Source of the DNA: Bacillota bacterium
GTDB lineage: Bacteria > Bacillota > Syntrophomonadia > Syntrophomonadales > Syntrophomonadaceae
Reading direction: 5' to 3'
DNA length: 7,045 nucleotides
NCBI GenBank assembly: GCA_017861475.1
Contig: JAGFXV010000164.1
Span: 1 to 7,045 of the forward strand
The translations under genes and the position numbers were made by a program. Shown one piece after another: positions 1 to 6,322 of the stretch; the stretch's first letter is position 1, and each line of letters begins with the position of its first letter. The notes under the pieces are model-generated. The model saw only the letters and a program-made list of their open reading frames with translations. It was not told the DNA's origin and ran no database searches.

Positions 1-1
1 C

Positions 2-154
2 GTTATGGATGGAAAGATCAAACATATAAAAGTCCGGGTCGGCATCCGGAATCCGGAAAAGGGGGAAATCATCAGCGGATTAAAAGCGGGGCAGAACGTG
101 GTGCGTGATGCCAGCACTGATATCAAAGAAAATACCCGCGTTAAGGTTAAATGA
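2..154 (+). CDS. Efflux/secretion periplasmic adaptor subunit (HlyD/RND membrane-fusion family), C-terminal end only
   Basis: Only the last 50 codons are in the window; the gene enters from the left edge and stops at TGA 152-154. The translated tail contains VKVRVGIRNPEKGEIISGLKAGQNVVRDAS and ends KVK (written here as IKVRVGIRNPEKGE, then IISGLKAGQNVV). The pattern 'V.VGI....GEI.SGL.AGQ.VV' is typical of the membrane-proximal domain that closes MacA/AcrA/HlyD-type adaptors. These link an inner-membrane ABC or RND pump to the outer parts of an efflux system. Which pump it serves cannot be told, since the partner genes lie outside the window. It is convergent with the small CxxC gene that ends at 192, leaving 37 bp between them with no clear terminator hairpin. 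Family assignment is fairly safe; substrate is unknown. Confidence 0.7.
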   Translation, partial: VMDGKIKHIKVRVGIRNPEKGEIISGLKAGQNVVRDASTDIKENTRVKVK

Positions 155-191
155 TACCGGCGGATAGTGTGTGATTTGCCCAGGAAATAGA

Positions 192-524
192 TTAAAATCG
201 TTCCTGCAGATATTCTTCGCCGACTTCTCTTAGATAAGTAAGCAGCGTTTCCCGTTCGGGCAGAGGGATCTGCCGCAAACGGACCTTTTCATGGCAGTGG
301 GGGCAGACCAATTGGAAATCGGCATATTTTTTCGGATCCTCGAGTGCTTCCAGCAGCAACGACAACAACGTGGGGACGGTTTTTTCACCCTCAGAGAAGG
401 CGGCTGCAGTTTCCAGGGTCCAGTTATATTCATTGGCGTCTTTGCCACAGGCTGAACAATAGATCATCAGGGTGGCAGCGGGATTTTTTCTGATAGCCTT
501 TACCTCCCCCATTAGCAATAGCAT
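192..524 (-). CDS. Small protein with paired CxxC motifs (putative zinc ribbon), left member of a divergent paralogous pair
   Basis: I do not recognise a named family. The longest reading is 110 residues. It has CSAC (residues 23-26) and CPHC (74-77), two CxxC knuckles 47 residues apart, which is the arrangement of a metal-binding zinc ribbon with a helical insert. A NEYNW motif follows the first pair, and the insert is rich in Leu/Ala (TLLSLLLEALE). No signal peptide or membrane segment is seen, so it is probably cytoplasmic. The gene at 626-931 is a clear paralogue with the same motif order. The true start is doubtful: the ATG at 522-524 has no ribosome binding site, while a strong GGGGGAGG lies at 503-510, 8 nt before an ATC codon at 492-494 that aligns exactly with the paralogue's initiator ATG. 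The mature protein may therefore be 100 residues (192-494). A role in nucleic-acid or protein binding is possible but unproven. Confidence 0.75.
   Translation of the reverse strand: MLLLMGEVKAIRKNPAATLMIYCSACGKDANEYNWTLETAAAFSEGEKTVPTLLSLLLEALEDPKKYADFQLVCPHCHEKVRLRQIPLPERETLLTYLREVGEEYLQERF
492..510 (-). promoter_or_regulatory. Strong Shine-Dalgarno preceding a probable AUC start codon
   Basis: Read on the minus strand, GGGGGAGG occupies 510-503 and is followed after 8 nt by ATC at 494-492. This is near-ideal spacing, and no ATG, GTG or TTG in the correct frame falls in that window. The 12 residues between this codon and the first Cys equal the 12 residues between Met1 and the first Cys of the paralogue at 626-931. 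AUC/AUU starts are known but rare (infC is the classic AUU case). A mutated or miscalled ATG is the alternative. Confidence 0.45.
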
Positions 525-533
525 AACGCCATT

Positions 534-562
534 ATTTTATGCCAGTTAAAAATAAAAGACAA
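534..562 (-). promoter_or_regulatory. Putative sigma-A-type promoter for the left CxxC gene
   Basis: On the minus strand, TTGTCT (557-562) and TAAAAT (534-539) are separated by 17 nt. They match 4/6 and 5/6 positions of the TTGACA/TATAAT consensus. Transcription would begin near 527, only a few bases before the ATG at 524, too close to carry a ribosome binding site for it. That placement supports translation from the Shine-Dalgarno at 503-510 instead. Confidence 0.4.
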
Positions 563-625
563 GCACGGCATTTTTTATAACGAAGAGAGCTGCTGGATGA
601 AAAATAGCAAAAAAGGCGGATTTCT

Positions 626-931
626 ATGCGCGAAGACATGAAGGCACAATTGATGATAAAATGCCCGGCTTGCAGGAAGAGCCGCAACGAGTACAACTGG
701 AGTATGAAAACGGCGGCTCGTTATTCGATCGGGGCAGATACCTGTCCGACCTTGATCCAGGTGCTGCTGTCCTCTTTGGAAGGCGACGAGGAAACATTTG
801 CCGGGTATCGGCTGGTATGTCCCAAGTGTAACTACGGCATAAACTATGAAGATCTGGAAAAACCCGACGCGGAAGCGATTCGGGTTTATGCCAAGGCAGT
901 AGGGGATGAGTATTGTTACTTCTGGTATTAA
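626..931 (+). CDS. Small protein with paired CxxC motifs (putative zinc ribbon), right member of a divergent paralogous pair
   Basis: This 101-residue protein belongs to no family I recognise. It carries CPAC (13-16) and CPKC (65-68), 48 residues apart, plus NEYNW (21-25) and a helical Leu-rich insert (PTLIQVLLSSLE). An extra Cys at 40 is absent from the paralogue. By eye roughly half the positions between the first and last Cys pairs are identical to the protein encoded at 192-524, so the two arose by duplication. The start at 626 is well supported by AGGCGG at 614-619. The C-terminus is aromatic (CYFWY). No signal peptide or transmembrane segment is visible. It is divergent from its paralogue and convergent with the MBL-fold gene, ending 46 bp from it. 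Metal binding is inferred from the cysteines; the partner or target is unknown. Confidence 0.78.
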   Translation: MREDMKAQLMIKCPACRKSRNEYNWSMKTAARYSIGADTCPTLIQVLLSSLEGDEETFAGYRLVCPKCNYGINYEDLEKPDAEAIRVYAKAVGDEYCYFWY

Positions 932-977
932 GAAAGCAGAGCTGATTTGTTCAAATATAAACATTGACCGGTATCAT

Positions 978-1874
978 CTAATGAAAAATATCTTGATGGC
1001 AGCTATCCTGCTCACTCTTCTGCAGCATGTTTTGCCGCCGCCATTCCGGAGTATAAATGGAAAGCCTTTTGATCCGGCGGATCAATTTATTGGGCGGGAT
1101 TTGCAGCAGGTCCTGCAAAGACAGGAACAAATCAGTCGGGATGTTATCACGGCGGGCTTCACCGTGGGCAATCAAAAGGGAGGATGCTTTTAAGGCATCC
1201 ATTTTTGCATAGGAAGCGTGCAGCCAATGGGGAAACATAACCGGTAAAGGAGTTTGATATTTGCCCTTGACCTCCAAAAAACAGTCCGCGACATAAAGCA
1301 GCGATTCCGGCTCGTTGTACAGTACCAGATCATGAGAAGTATGACCCGGCACCACGATGGCTGTCCAGTCCGGAAAAAAGGGCAGGGCATCGCCATCTGC
1401 CAGCAGATGGTCAGCCTGGATCCTGCTGTTGAAAAGTCCCTTTTCCAGTTTGCCGCGGGTACGCCTGGCGACCGTTTGCATCAAGACGCAATCGATGACT
1501 TTTTGCATAAATCCGCCGGGGCCTGCATACCAGCGATCCAGATCTTTGTGCGCGGCCAGCGGGATGCCGAATTTTTCGCGCAGCAAGACTGCGCCTCCGG
1601 CATGATCCGGATGCATGTGGGTCACTACGGCCAGTTTGATTTCCGACGGTGAACGATGCAGTTTTTCCCGGCAGAAATCTTCGATGCGTTTGACATCGCT
1701 TACGGCGCCGCAGTCCAGCAGCAGCAAGCCATGTTGGTATTCAGCCAGAAAAAGATTTTCAATATATCCCGGTATGATATGCAGCGTAAAATTGTCCGAA
1801 GGCACGTCGTCACCTTCTGTATTTTTATTACCGTAATCCTGTAGAATATAATTTATCTTGAAAACTGTGATCAT
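978..1874 (-). CDS. MBL-fold metallo-hydrolase
   Basis: A complete 298-residue metallo-beta-lactamase-fold hydrolase. Metal ligands are visible in order: THMHPDHAGG with H86, H88, D90 and H91; PGHTSHD with H178; the bridging Asp in VADCFLE (D197); and AHGEA with H237. LLLLDCG (51-56) is the conserved beta-strand before the first motif. All ligands expected for a binuclear centre are present, so it is probably active. Such proteins hydrolyse thioesters, phosphodiesters, lactones and similar substrates, and the substrate here cannot be deduced. No signal peptide is seen, suggesting a cytoplasmic enzyme. The ATG at 1872-1874 lacks a clear ribosome binding site. A GTG at 1803-1805 (residue 24), preceded by GAAGGTG, is a credible alternative start, and the fold proper begins only around residue 28. 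It is monocistronic, divergent from the operon at 2020. Confidence 0.9.
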   Translation of the reverse strand: MITVFKINYILQDYGNKNTEGDDVPSDNFTLHIIPGYIENLFLAEYQHGLLLLDCGAVSDVKRIEDFCREKLHRSPSEIKLAVVTHMHPDHAGGAVLLREKFGIPLAAHKDLDRWYAGPGGFMQKVIDCVLMQTVARRTRGKLEKGLFNSRIQADHLLADGDALPFFPDWTAIVVPGHTSHDLVLYNEPESLLYVADCFLEVKGKYQTPLPVMFPHWLHASYAKMDALKASSLLIAHGEARRDNIPTDLFLSLQDLLQIPPNKLIRRIKRLSIYTPEWRRQNMLQKSEQDSCHQDIFH

Positions 1875-2019
1875 AAAAACATGTTACGTATGAATCAATT
1901 ATTCTCCGTGGAGATTTGATTACCTTTTAAAGATTGCTAAATATTTCAAGGTCATATTGAAAACAAATACCTACAAGGTTAATTTTATAATAGCAGTTTG
2001 TTGATAAGGAGACTGGCGC
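1875..2019. promoter_or_regulatory. Divergent intergenic region between the MBL gene and the ubiB-like operon
   Basis: This 145-bp AT-rich spacer must carry promoters for both directions. On the plus strand there is a perfect TATAAT at 1986-1991. The nearest good -35, TTGAAA at 1957-1962, is 23 nt away, which is too long, so the -35 is unclear. AAGGAG at 2006-2011 is a good ribosome binding site 8 nt before the ATG at 2020. A short palindrome, TCTCCGTGGAGA (1903-1914), could be an operator, but it is too short to insist on. Confidence 0.35.
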
Positions 2020-2400
2020 ATGAGATACAATTCCTGGGTGGGGATAAAGAGATTCTTTCGGGTCATCAATCTTTTCCTTCATATTTTCTGGTCTTTTTAT
2101 TCTCTGAAGATAAAGGCACTATGGCACAAATCCGGCTGGAAGGAACAGCGCCGGGAGGAACTGTATGTTTCAGAAGCCCGTTTGTTTCGCAATACGGCCG
2201 TGGAAATGGGAGGTCTGCTAATTAAATTGGGGCAGTTCTTCAGCACCAGGGTGGATGTTTTCCCTCAAAGTACGACCCGTGAACTGGCCAATCTGCAGGA
2301 TGAAGTCCCTTCGGTCGATTTCAAGGATACCCACTGGCGTCAGCCTCTTTGGGACAGGTTCATGAGGCGGAGCTTTTCAGCGGGCAAAAAGTGGCCGTAA
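2020..2400 (+). CDS. UbiB-like protein, N-terminal fragment
   Basis: 126 codons from the ATG with the AAGGAG site. The first 107 or so residues are genuine family sequence, with the KxGQ motif in GGLLIKLGQFFSTR at residues 64-77 and LQDEVP near residue 92. After VDFKD the frame departs from the family and reads out-of-frame sequence (THWRQPLWDRF onward) to a stop at 2398-2400. On its own this product lacks the whole ATP-binding and catalytic part, so it is not expected to be functional. Confidence 0.6.
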   Translation: MRYNSWVGIKRFFRVINLFLHIFWSFYSLKIKALWHKSGWKEQRREELYVSEARLFRNTAVEMGGLLIKLGQFFSTRVDVFPQSTTRELANLQDEVPSVDFKDTHWRQPLWDRFMRRSFSAGKKWP

Positions 2401-3626
2401 AAATTCTGCGGCCCGGCATTGAAAAACTAGTCGATATCGATCTGCGGGCAGTGCGCCAGGTGATCGTCTGGATCAAATTTTTTACCGACTGGCAGCAGTG
2501 GGTGGATTTTGATGCTATCTACCGCGAATTTGAGGAAACGCTGCGGGAAGAACTCAACTACCTGCAGGAAGGGAAGAATGCCGAGACCATCGCGGCCAAC
2601 AGTGCGGAAGATAATGAACTGATCGTCCCCGCGATCTATTGGGATTATACCCGCCAGCGGGTGCTGACCATGGAATTTGTGGACGGCTACAAGGTAACGG
2701 ACTATGCGGGACTGGAAAAGGCCGGCATCAGCAGAGCCAAGCTAGCCCGCAGACTACTGGAAATATACGTAAAACAGATCTTGGTGGATGGTTTTTTCCA
2801 TGCCGATCCCCATCCCGGCAACCTGTTTATTGACCCGGACGGCAAAGTGATCATGATCGATTTCGGGATGGTGGGCACCATTTCCCCGGAACTGAAAGAG
2901 AAGCTGATCAAAATGGTGCTGGCCATGGTCGACCGGGACAATATCCAGGTGGTCTACTACCTAAAACAGGTGGGTTTTTTGCGCCGGGACGCTGATGATA
3001 CTTTGATCGCCCGGGCGGTAGGCGTATTTTTGGAACAACTTCTGGGAAAGGGAACAGATTTGTTTAAGAATGATTTGAAAGATCTTCTGGACGATCTGGA
3101 GGAAATTTTGTACGAACAGCCTTTTCAGATTCCGGCCAGGTTTACATTCATGGGACGGGCCTTGGGTACGTTGTACGGTATATGCATAGGCTTGGATAAA
3201 GAAATTAGTTTTCTGGATGCAGCCAAGCCTTATTTAAAACAGTTTATGCCCGAGGAAGCACGGCCGCTGAAATTAGCCAAAGACAAAGCAGTTGCCGTGG
3301 GGACTGCCCTGATAGAGGTTCCGCCCCTTATGGCAAAAGTCCTGCGGCAGGCGGAACGGGGCGATCTGGAACTGAAGCTGCCGCTGAAAAACCTGCAGGA
3401 AAATATTGAACAGAATACCCGCGCAAGTCTGGCGATTGCCTGGGGTATTGTTTGGGCGGCGGTAATTTTCAGCACGGTATACCTTTATGTAAATGGTTAT
3501 ATGATCGAAGCTCGCTGGGGATTGGGCGCGGGCATCCTGATCGGTTTGATTTTTATCGGCAAAACCAGAAACAACGACCGCAAACGAGTCCTGCACCATC
3601 CGGAAGGCATAAAAAAGATAAGGTAA
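2349..3626 (+). CDS. UbiB-like protein, C-terminal kinase-like and membrane fragment
   Basis: 425 codons counted from a TTG at 2349, although family homology begins upstream at about 2328 (YPLASAS) and the frame is open back to 2304. No ribosome binding site supports a separate start. Residues counted from 2349 show VAVK with the ATP-binding Lys18, EELNYLQEG (67-75), EFVDGYKV (109-116), the catalytic HADPHPGN (151-158) and metal-binding DFG (171-173). Two hydrophobic C-terminal helices at about 360-382 and 388-404 would anchor it in the membrane, as in other family members. All key catalytic residues are intact, so only the junction near 2330 is damaged. The stop is 15 bp upstream of the LysE-type gene. 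Confidence 0.75.
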   Translation: MGQVHEAELFSGQKVAVKILRPGIEKLVDIDLRAVRQVIVWIKFFTDWQQWVDFDAIYREFEETLREELNYLQEGKNAETIAANSAEDNELIVPAIYWDYTRQRVLTMEFVDGYKVTDYAGLEKAGISRAKLARRLLEIYVKQILVDGFFHADPHPGNLFIDPDGKVIMIDFGMVGTISPELKEKLIKMVLAMVDRDNIQVVYYLKQVGFLRRDADDTLIARAVGVFLEQLLGKGTDLFKNDLKDLLDDLEEILYEQPFQIPARFTFMGRALGTLYGICIGLDKEISFLDAAKPYLKQFMPEEARPLKLAKDKAVAVGTALIEVPPLMAKVLRQAERGDLELKLPLKNLQENIEQNTRASLAIAWGIVWAAVIFSTVYLYVNGYMIEARWGLGAGILIGLIFIGKTRNNDRKRVLHHPEGIKKIR

Positions 3627-3641
3627 TCCGAGGAATAATAA

Positions 3642-4277
3642 ATGTTGACCATATTTTTCAAATCACTGCTCATCGCTTATTCCGGGGCAATTATGCCGGG
3701 CAGCGTTTTTACCTATACCGTAGACCGGAGCCTGCGTCACGGGGTGAAGGCGGGATTGCTGGTATCACTTGGGCATGCGATGCTTGAGCTGATCCTGGTG
3801 ATCCTTATATTTGTAGGGGCTGGCAAGTATCTGGCGGCGGAAGGAGCCGGTATCGGCATCGCCTTAATCGGAGGAATCGTACTGGTGTATTTGGGGTATC
3901 AGATGATCAGAGACGTGTATGAAAACCGGATTACGCTGGACGTTGGTGAAATGCAGAATAACAAGCAGGGTAACATGTTTATGGCGGGTATGGCTTTAAG
4001 CGCCACCAATCCCTATTTTCTGATTTGGTGGTCGGCGGTGGGGCTGACCTTGATCACGAGTTCTTACAATTCCCTGGGGGTACTGGGGATCGCCATCTTC
4101 TATCTTGGCCATATCCTGGGGGATATTTCTTGGTACGTATTTATTGCGGTTATGGTCAGCAAGACCCGGCATCTGCTGAACATCAGAGCCTATAAAATAA
4201 TCATTGTCGTTCTGGCTTTGTGCCTGGTTGGTTTTGGCGTCAGTTTCTTTGCCGGCAGTATCAGACATATTATTTAA
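3642..4277 (+). CDS. LysE/RhtB-family amino-acid exporter-like membrane protein
   Basis: 211 residues, the usual length for LysE/RhtB-type translocators, which export amino acids or related metabolites across the cytoplasmic membrane. About six hydrophobic segments can be read (roughly residues 5-25, 36-60, 69-90, 112-139, 146-172 and 184-205). The N-terminal SGAIMPGSVFTYT corresponds to the family's G-P-G-P block, although the first Gly-Pro is replaced by Met-Pro. ALSATNPYFLIWW corresponds to the conserved 'NPK..LFW' segment after the central loop. The start is supported by CGAGGA ending 7 nt before the ATG. It follows the ubiB-like gene by 15 bp and precedes rsgA by 20 bp, so co-transcription is likely. 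The substrate is unknown. Confidence 0.85.
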   Translation: MLTIFFKSLLIAYSGAIMPGSVFTYTVDRSLRHGVKAGLLVSLGHAMLELILVILIFVGAGKYLAAEGAGIGIALIGGIVLVYLGYQMIRDVYENRITLDVGEMQNNKQGNMFMAGMALSATNPYFLIWWSAVGLTLITSSYNSLGVLGIAIFYLGHILGDISWYVFIAVMVSKTRHLLNIRAYKIIIVVLALCLVGFGVSFFAGSIRHII

Positions 4278-4297
4278 TTACGGAGAAAGGTGAGAGC

Positions 4298-5374
4298 TTG
4301 AATAACAGAGCGATCAATTTGGGTTTTTCGCAACATTACTTTAAAGAAGCCGCCGATTACAAAGGGATGTTTCCTGGTCGAGTCATCGCCCAATACAAAG
4401 ATCTATATAAAGTGGCTACACCGGATACTGATCTGATGGCGGAAATATCCGGAAAACTACGTTATTCCTCAGATTTGCTGTCCGATTATCCGGCAGTAGG
4501 CGATTTTGTCATGCTCGACCGGGAAAGCGATCAGGCGGGCAACGCCATCATTCACAATATTCTTGGCCGCAAGAGCGTTTTCGTCCGCCGGGCAGCCGGA
4601 ACATCGCACGATGTTCAAGTGGTTGCTGCCAATATTGATTCAGTTTTCATCTGCATGTCCCTGAACAATGATTTCAATTTGCGCCGGCTGGAACGTTATC
4701 TGTCGATTGCCTGGGACAGCGGAGCCATGCCGGTGATCGTACTTACCAAATCCGATCTTTGCATTGATCTGCCGGTCAAGCTGGCTGAGGTCGCCGATAT
4801 TGCCATCGGCGTTGACGTGTTGGTCACTTCAAGCATGACCGATGATGGTTACCAAAGCATTCTTACATATATTAAATCCGGCCAGACAGTTGCTTTTATG
4901 GGGTCATCCGGGGTGGGCAAGTCGACCTTGATCAACCGGCTTTTGGGCGAAGATGCCATCGAAACCAGGGAAATCAGGAAAGATGACAAAGGTAAACATA
5001 CCACCACCATACGGCAATTGTTTGTGATCCCTACCGGCGGAGCCGTCATCGATACCCCGGGTATGCGTGAACTGGGGGTCGAAAGCGTAAACTTGAGCAA
5101 AACTTTCGCCGATATCGATGAATTGGCAGTCGAGTGTCGTTTCAATGACTGCCGCCACGAAAGCGAACCGGGTTGTGCAGTGCGAAAGGCGATCGAAGAA
5201 GGCTTGATTGATGAAGGACGCCTGCTCAGTTATAAGAAACTGAAAAAAGAAGCCAAATACGAAGGTCTTAACTCCAGACAAATTGAAAATGAAAAAATCA
5301 GTGAAATGTTTGCCGAATTCGATGGCATAAAAAACGCACGCGATTTTATAAAATCAAAAAGTAAAAAAAGATAA
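4298..5374 (+). CDS. rsgA: Ribosome small subunit-dependent GTPase A (RsgA/YjeQ/YloQ)
   Basis: Circularly permuted GTPase that acts in late 30S subunit maturation. Counting from the TTG at 4298 the protein has 358 residues. An OB-fold region lies at about 22-75. The GTPase motifs follow in permuted order: G4 TKSD (150-153), G1 GSSGVGKS (202-209), a switch region with GKHTTT (232-237) and G3 DTPG (252-255). The C-terminal zinc knuckle is complete (C280, C285, H287, C293 in CRFNDCRHESEPGC). The start is a TTG preceded by GGAGAAAGGTGAG at 4282-4294. An upstream GTG at 4220 would overlap the LysE-type gene and adds residues unlike the family. The LGFSQHYF-type N-terminus suggests the longer RsgA subgroup. 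It is last in the three-gene operon and is followed by a palindromic terminator. Confidence 0.95.
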   Translation: MNNRAINLGFSQHYFKEAADYKGMFPGRVIAQYKDLYKVATPDTDLMAEISGKLRYSSDLLSDYPAVGDFVMLDRESDQAGNAIIHNILGRKSVFVRRAAGTSHDVQVVAANIDSVFICMSLNNDFNLRRLERYLSIAWDSGAMPVIVLTKSDLCIDLPVKLAEVADIAIGVDVLVTSSMTDDGYQSILTYIKSGQTVAFMGSSGVGKSTLINRLLGEDAIETREIRKDDKGKHTTTIRQLFVIPTGGAVIDTPGMRELGVESVNLSKTFADIDELAVECRFNDCRHESEPGCAVRKAIEEGLIDEGRLLSYKKLKKEAKYEGLNSRQIENEKISEMFAEFDGIKNARDFIKSKSKKR

Positions 5375-5410
5375 AAATTCTTAATTAATTTCGGTCTGTT
5401 CTCCGATGCT

Positions 5411-5436
5411 AAACAGAAAATGTTTCACGTGAAACA
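5411..5436 (+). other. parS: parS-like centromere site (ParB binding), 5421-5436 within a longer palindrome
   Basis: TGTTTCACGTGAAACA at 5421-5436 is a perfect 16-bp palindrome matching the chromosomal parS consensus TGTTNCACGTGAAACA bound by ParB/Spo0J in many bacteria. A chance match of 15 fixed positions in 7 kb is very unlikely. parS sites nucleate ParB spreading and SMC loading and usually cluster near the replication origin. No parA, parB or origin genes are in this window, so function is inferred from the sequence match alone. Confidence 0.75.
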
Positions 5437-5448
5437 TTTTCTGTTTTT
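5411..5448 (+). terminator. Rho-independent terminator of the rsgA operon, formed by a 36-bp perfect palindrome that contains parS
   Basis: The arms 5411-5428 and 5429-5446 are exact reverse complements of 18 bp each with no spacer between them. The right arm runs into a T-run (5444-5448). In RNA this gives a long stem with a minimal loop inside CACGUG followed by Us, starting 36 bp after the rsgA stop. On the other strand only three Ts follow, so it should terminate mainly plus-strand transcripts. The lower stem is A/T rich, which is less typical of an intrinsic terminator. Confidence 0.65.
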
Positions 5449-5502
5449 AATATCTTTTATATTCGAAATCATTTAGGGTTTATTTAAGGGAGAATAAAAG
5501 TT

Positions 5503-6243
5503 ATGAAGGAAATTAAAAATGAATTTAACGATCTGATTGCTTGTGCCACATCAAGCGAAGTATATCTCGATTATTGTGCTGAATTATATGGCTATCGAAT
5601 GTATCTTTTTAACATGATGGACAAATACCAGTTAGACTATTTATTTAATAACGTTTCTATTTCCAAGAATGATTCCATTTTGGACTTGGGCTGTGGAAGC
5701 GGCAGCATATTAAATTACTTAATACAAAAGTATCAATGTCAGGGGACAGGTATTGATTTGCTTAATACTGAAATAATCAAAAAAGACCATAAACTACTCA
5801 CATATATAAACGGAAATATAGACGAACTCGAATCCTACAGTTTAAGCCCCAATATTACAATTTCAGTAGATAGCCTTTATTTTAGCAGTCGTTTGGATAG
5901 ACTTTTGAATGTCTTAACCAAAATAAATGGGAACAGGTTATATTTATATTATTCGCAATACGTTTTTGATAAAAACAACGAAGATAAGAATATTTTAAAG
6001 TGCAATTATACCAGACTAGCAGAAAGCCTCAAAAAAGCAGGAATCAAATATAGAACGATCGATTATAGCGAAAGTGAAAGATATCTTTATGAAAAAGCAA
6101 TGCAAATATTGCCAAAATATGAGGAGGCTTTTGAACAGGAAGGCAATAAGGGCTTGTTTGAGAAAAAAATGAATGAAAACAAATTGGGTAAAGAATTATA
6201 TGATAATAATTGTGCCAGCAGGTATTTATATTTCATAACATAA
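5503..6243 (+). CDS. Class I SAM-dependent methyltransferase, substrate unknown
   Basis: 246 residues with a Rossmann-type SAM-binding core. Motif I is ILDLGCGSGS (59-68), the acidic residue ending beta-2 is D85 in GTGIDLL, NGNIDEL (103-109) is the next loop, and ITISVDSLYF (119-127) is the motif IV strand. The N-terminal 50 residues form a Tyr-rich cap. The C-terminal third (about 165-246) is Lys/Glu/Asn/Tyr rich and probably forms a substrate lid. No signal or membrane segment is seen. The ATG at 5503 is preceded by AAGGGAG at 5486-5492. The gene is markedly AT-rich: 15 of 60 bases are G/C at 6181-6240, against 30 of 60 at 5101-5160 in rsgA. This, with its isolated position between terminators, suggests horizontal acquisition. 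Small-molecule methylation is likelier than nucleic-acid methylation because no N/DPPY motif is present. Confidence 0.85.
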   Translation: MKEIKNEFNDLIACATSSEVYLDYCAELYGYRMYLFNMMDKYQLDYLFNNVSISKNDSILDLGCGSGSILNYLIQKYQCQGTGIDLLNTEIIKKDHKLLTYINGNIDELESYSLSPNITISVDSLYFSSRLDRLLNVLTKINGNRLYLYYSQYVFDKNNEDKNILKCNYTRLAESLKKAGIKYRTIDYSESERYLYEKAMQILPKYEEAFEQEGNKGLFEKKMNENKLGKELYDNNCASRYLYFIT

Positions 6244-6322
6244 GGTGATTTCTAACCAAGAAAAACGATATCAGCAAAATAATTTATGTTAAGTGTTTTT
6301 TAAGTGGTATATATGAACAAAT

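Larger units (their letters stand above)
2020..3626 (+). pseudogene. ABC1/AarF/UbiB-family kinase-like membrane protein, disrupted by a frameshift with an internal deletion
   Basis: Two consecutive reading frames together give one UbiB-family protein (protein-kinase-like ATPases, linked in many bacteria to isoprenoid quinone or lipid metabolism at the membrane). Frame one (2020-2400) supplies the N-terminus with the diagnostic KxGQ motif (IKLGQFFSTR) and LQDEVPSVDF. Frame two, open from 2304, resumes as YPLASASLGQVHEAEL, the Ala-rich nucleotide loop, followed by VAVK, HADPHPGN and DFG. In intact relatives about 25 residues separate the 'VPxxxF' and 'PLAAAS' blocks; here almost none remain. 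A plain one-base slip would not remove them, so a deletion of a length not divisible by three at about 2320-2335 is the best explanation. Everything else is well conserved, implying a recent event or an assembly error. It heads the operon with the LysE-type and rsgA genes. Confidence 0.8.

Noticed and set aside
510..532. Six-codon upstream ORF (ATG at 530-532, stop overlapping an ATG as TAATG) before the left CxxC gene, as a translational-coupling leader
   Set aside because: It has no ribosome binding site, and the candidate transcription start at about 527 lies inside it.
1254..1652. Open frames on the plus strand across the MBL-fold gene
   Set aside because: They are antisense shadows of a gene whose protein carries all metal-binding motifs; their translations show no recognisable domain.
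1903..1914. TCTCCGTGGAGA as an operator in the divergent MBL/ubiB-like spacer
   Set aside because: The arms are only five bases, there is a single copy, and no regulator gene is nearby; it is mentioned only as part of the intergenic region.
2304..2400. Programmed ribosomal frameshift joining the two UbiB-like frames
   Set aside because: No slippery heptamer with a downstream structure was seen in the overlap, and a conserved stretch of the family is missing at the junction, which frameshifting cannot explain.
3996..4268. Minus-strand 90-codon frame inside the LysE-type gene
   Set aside because: It is antisense to a clear membrane protein and has low-complexity polar sequence without a ribosome binding site.
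6289..6306. Direct repeat TTAAGTG (6289-6295 and 6300-6306) in the methyltransferase-clpB gap
   Set aside because: It is seven bases in very AT-rich DNA, close to chance expectation, and not associated with any mobile-element feature.
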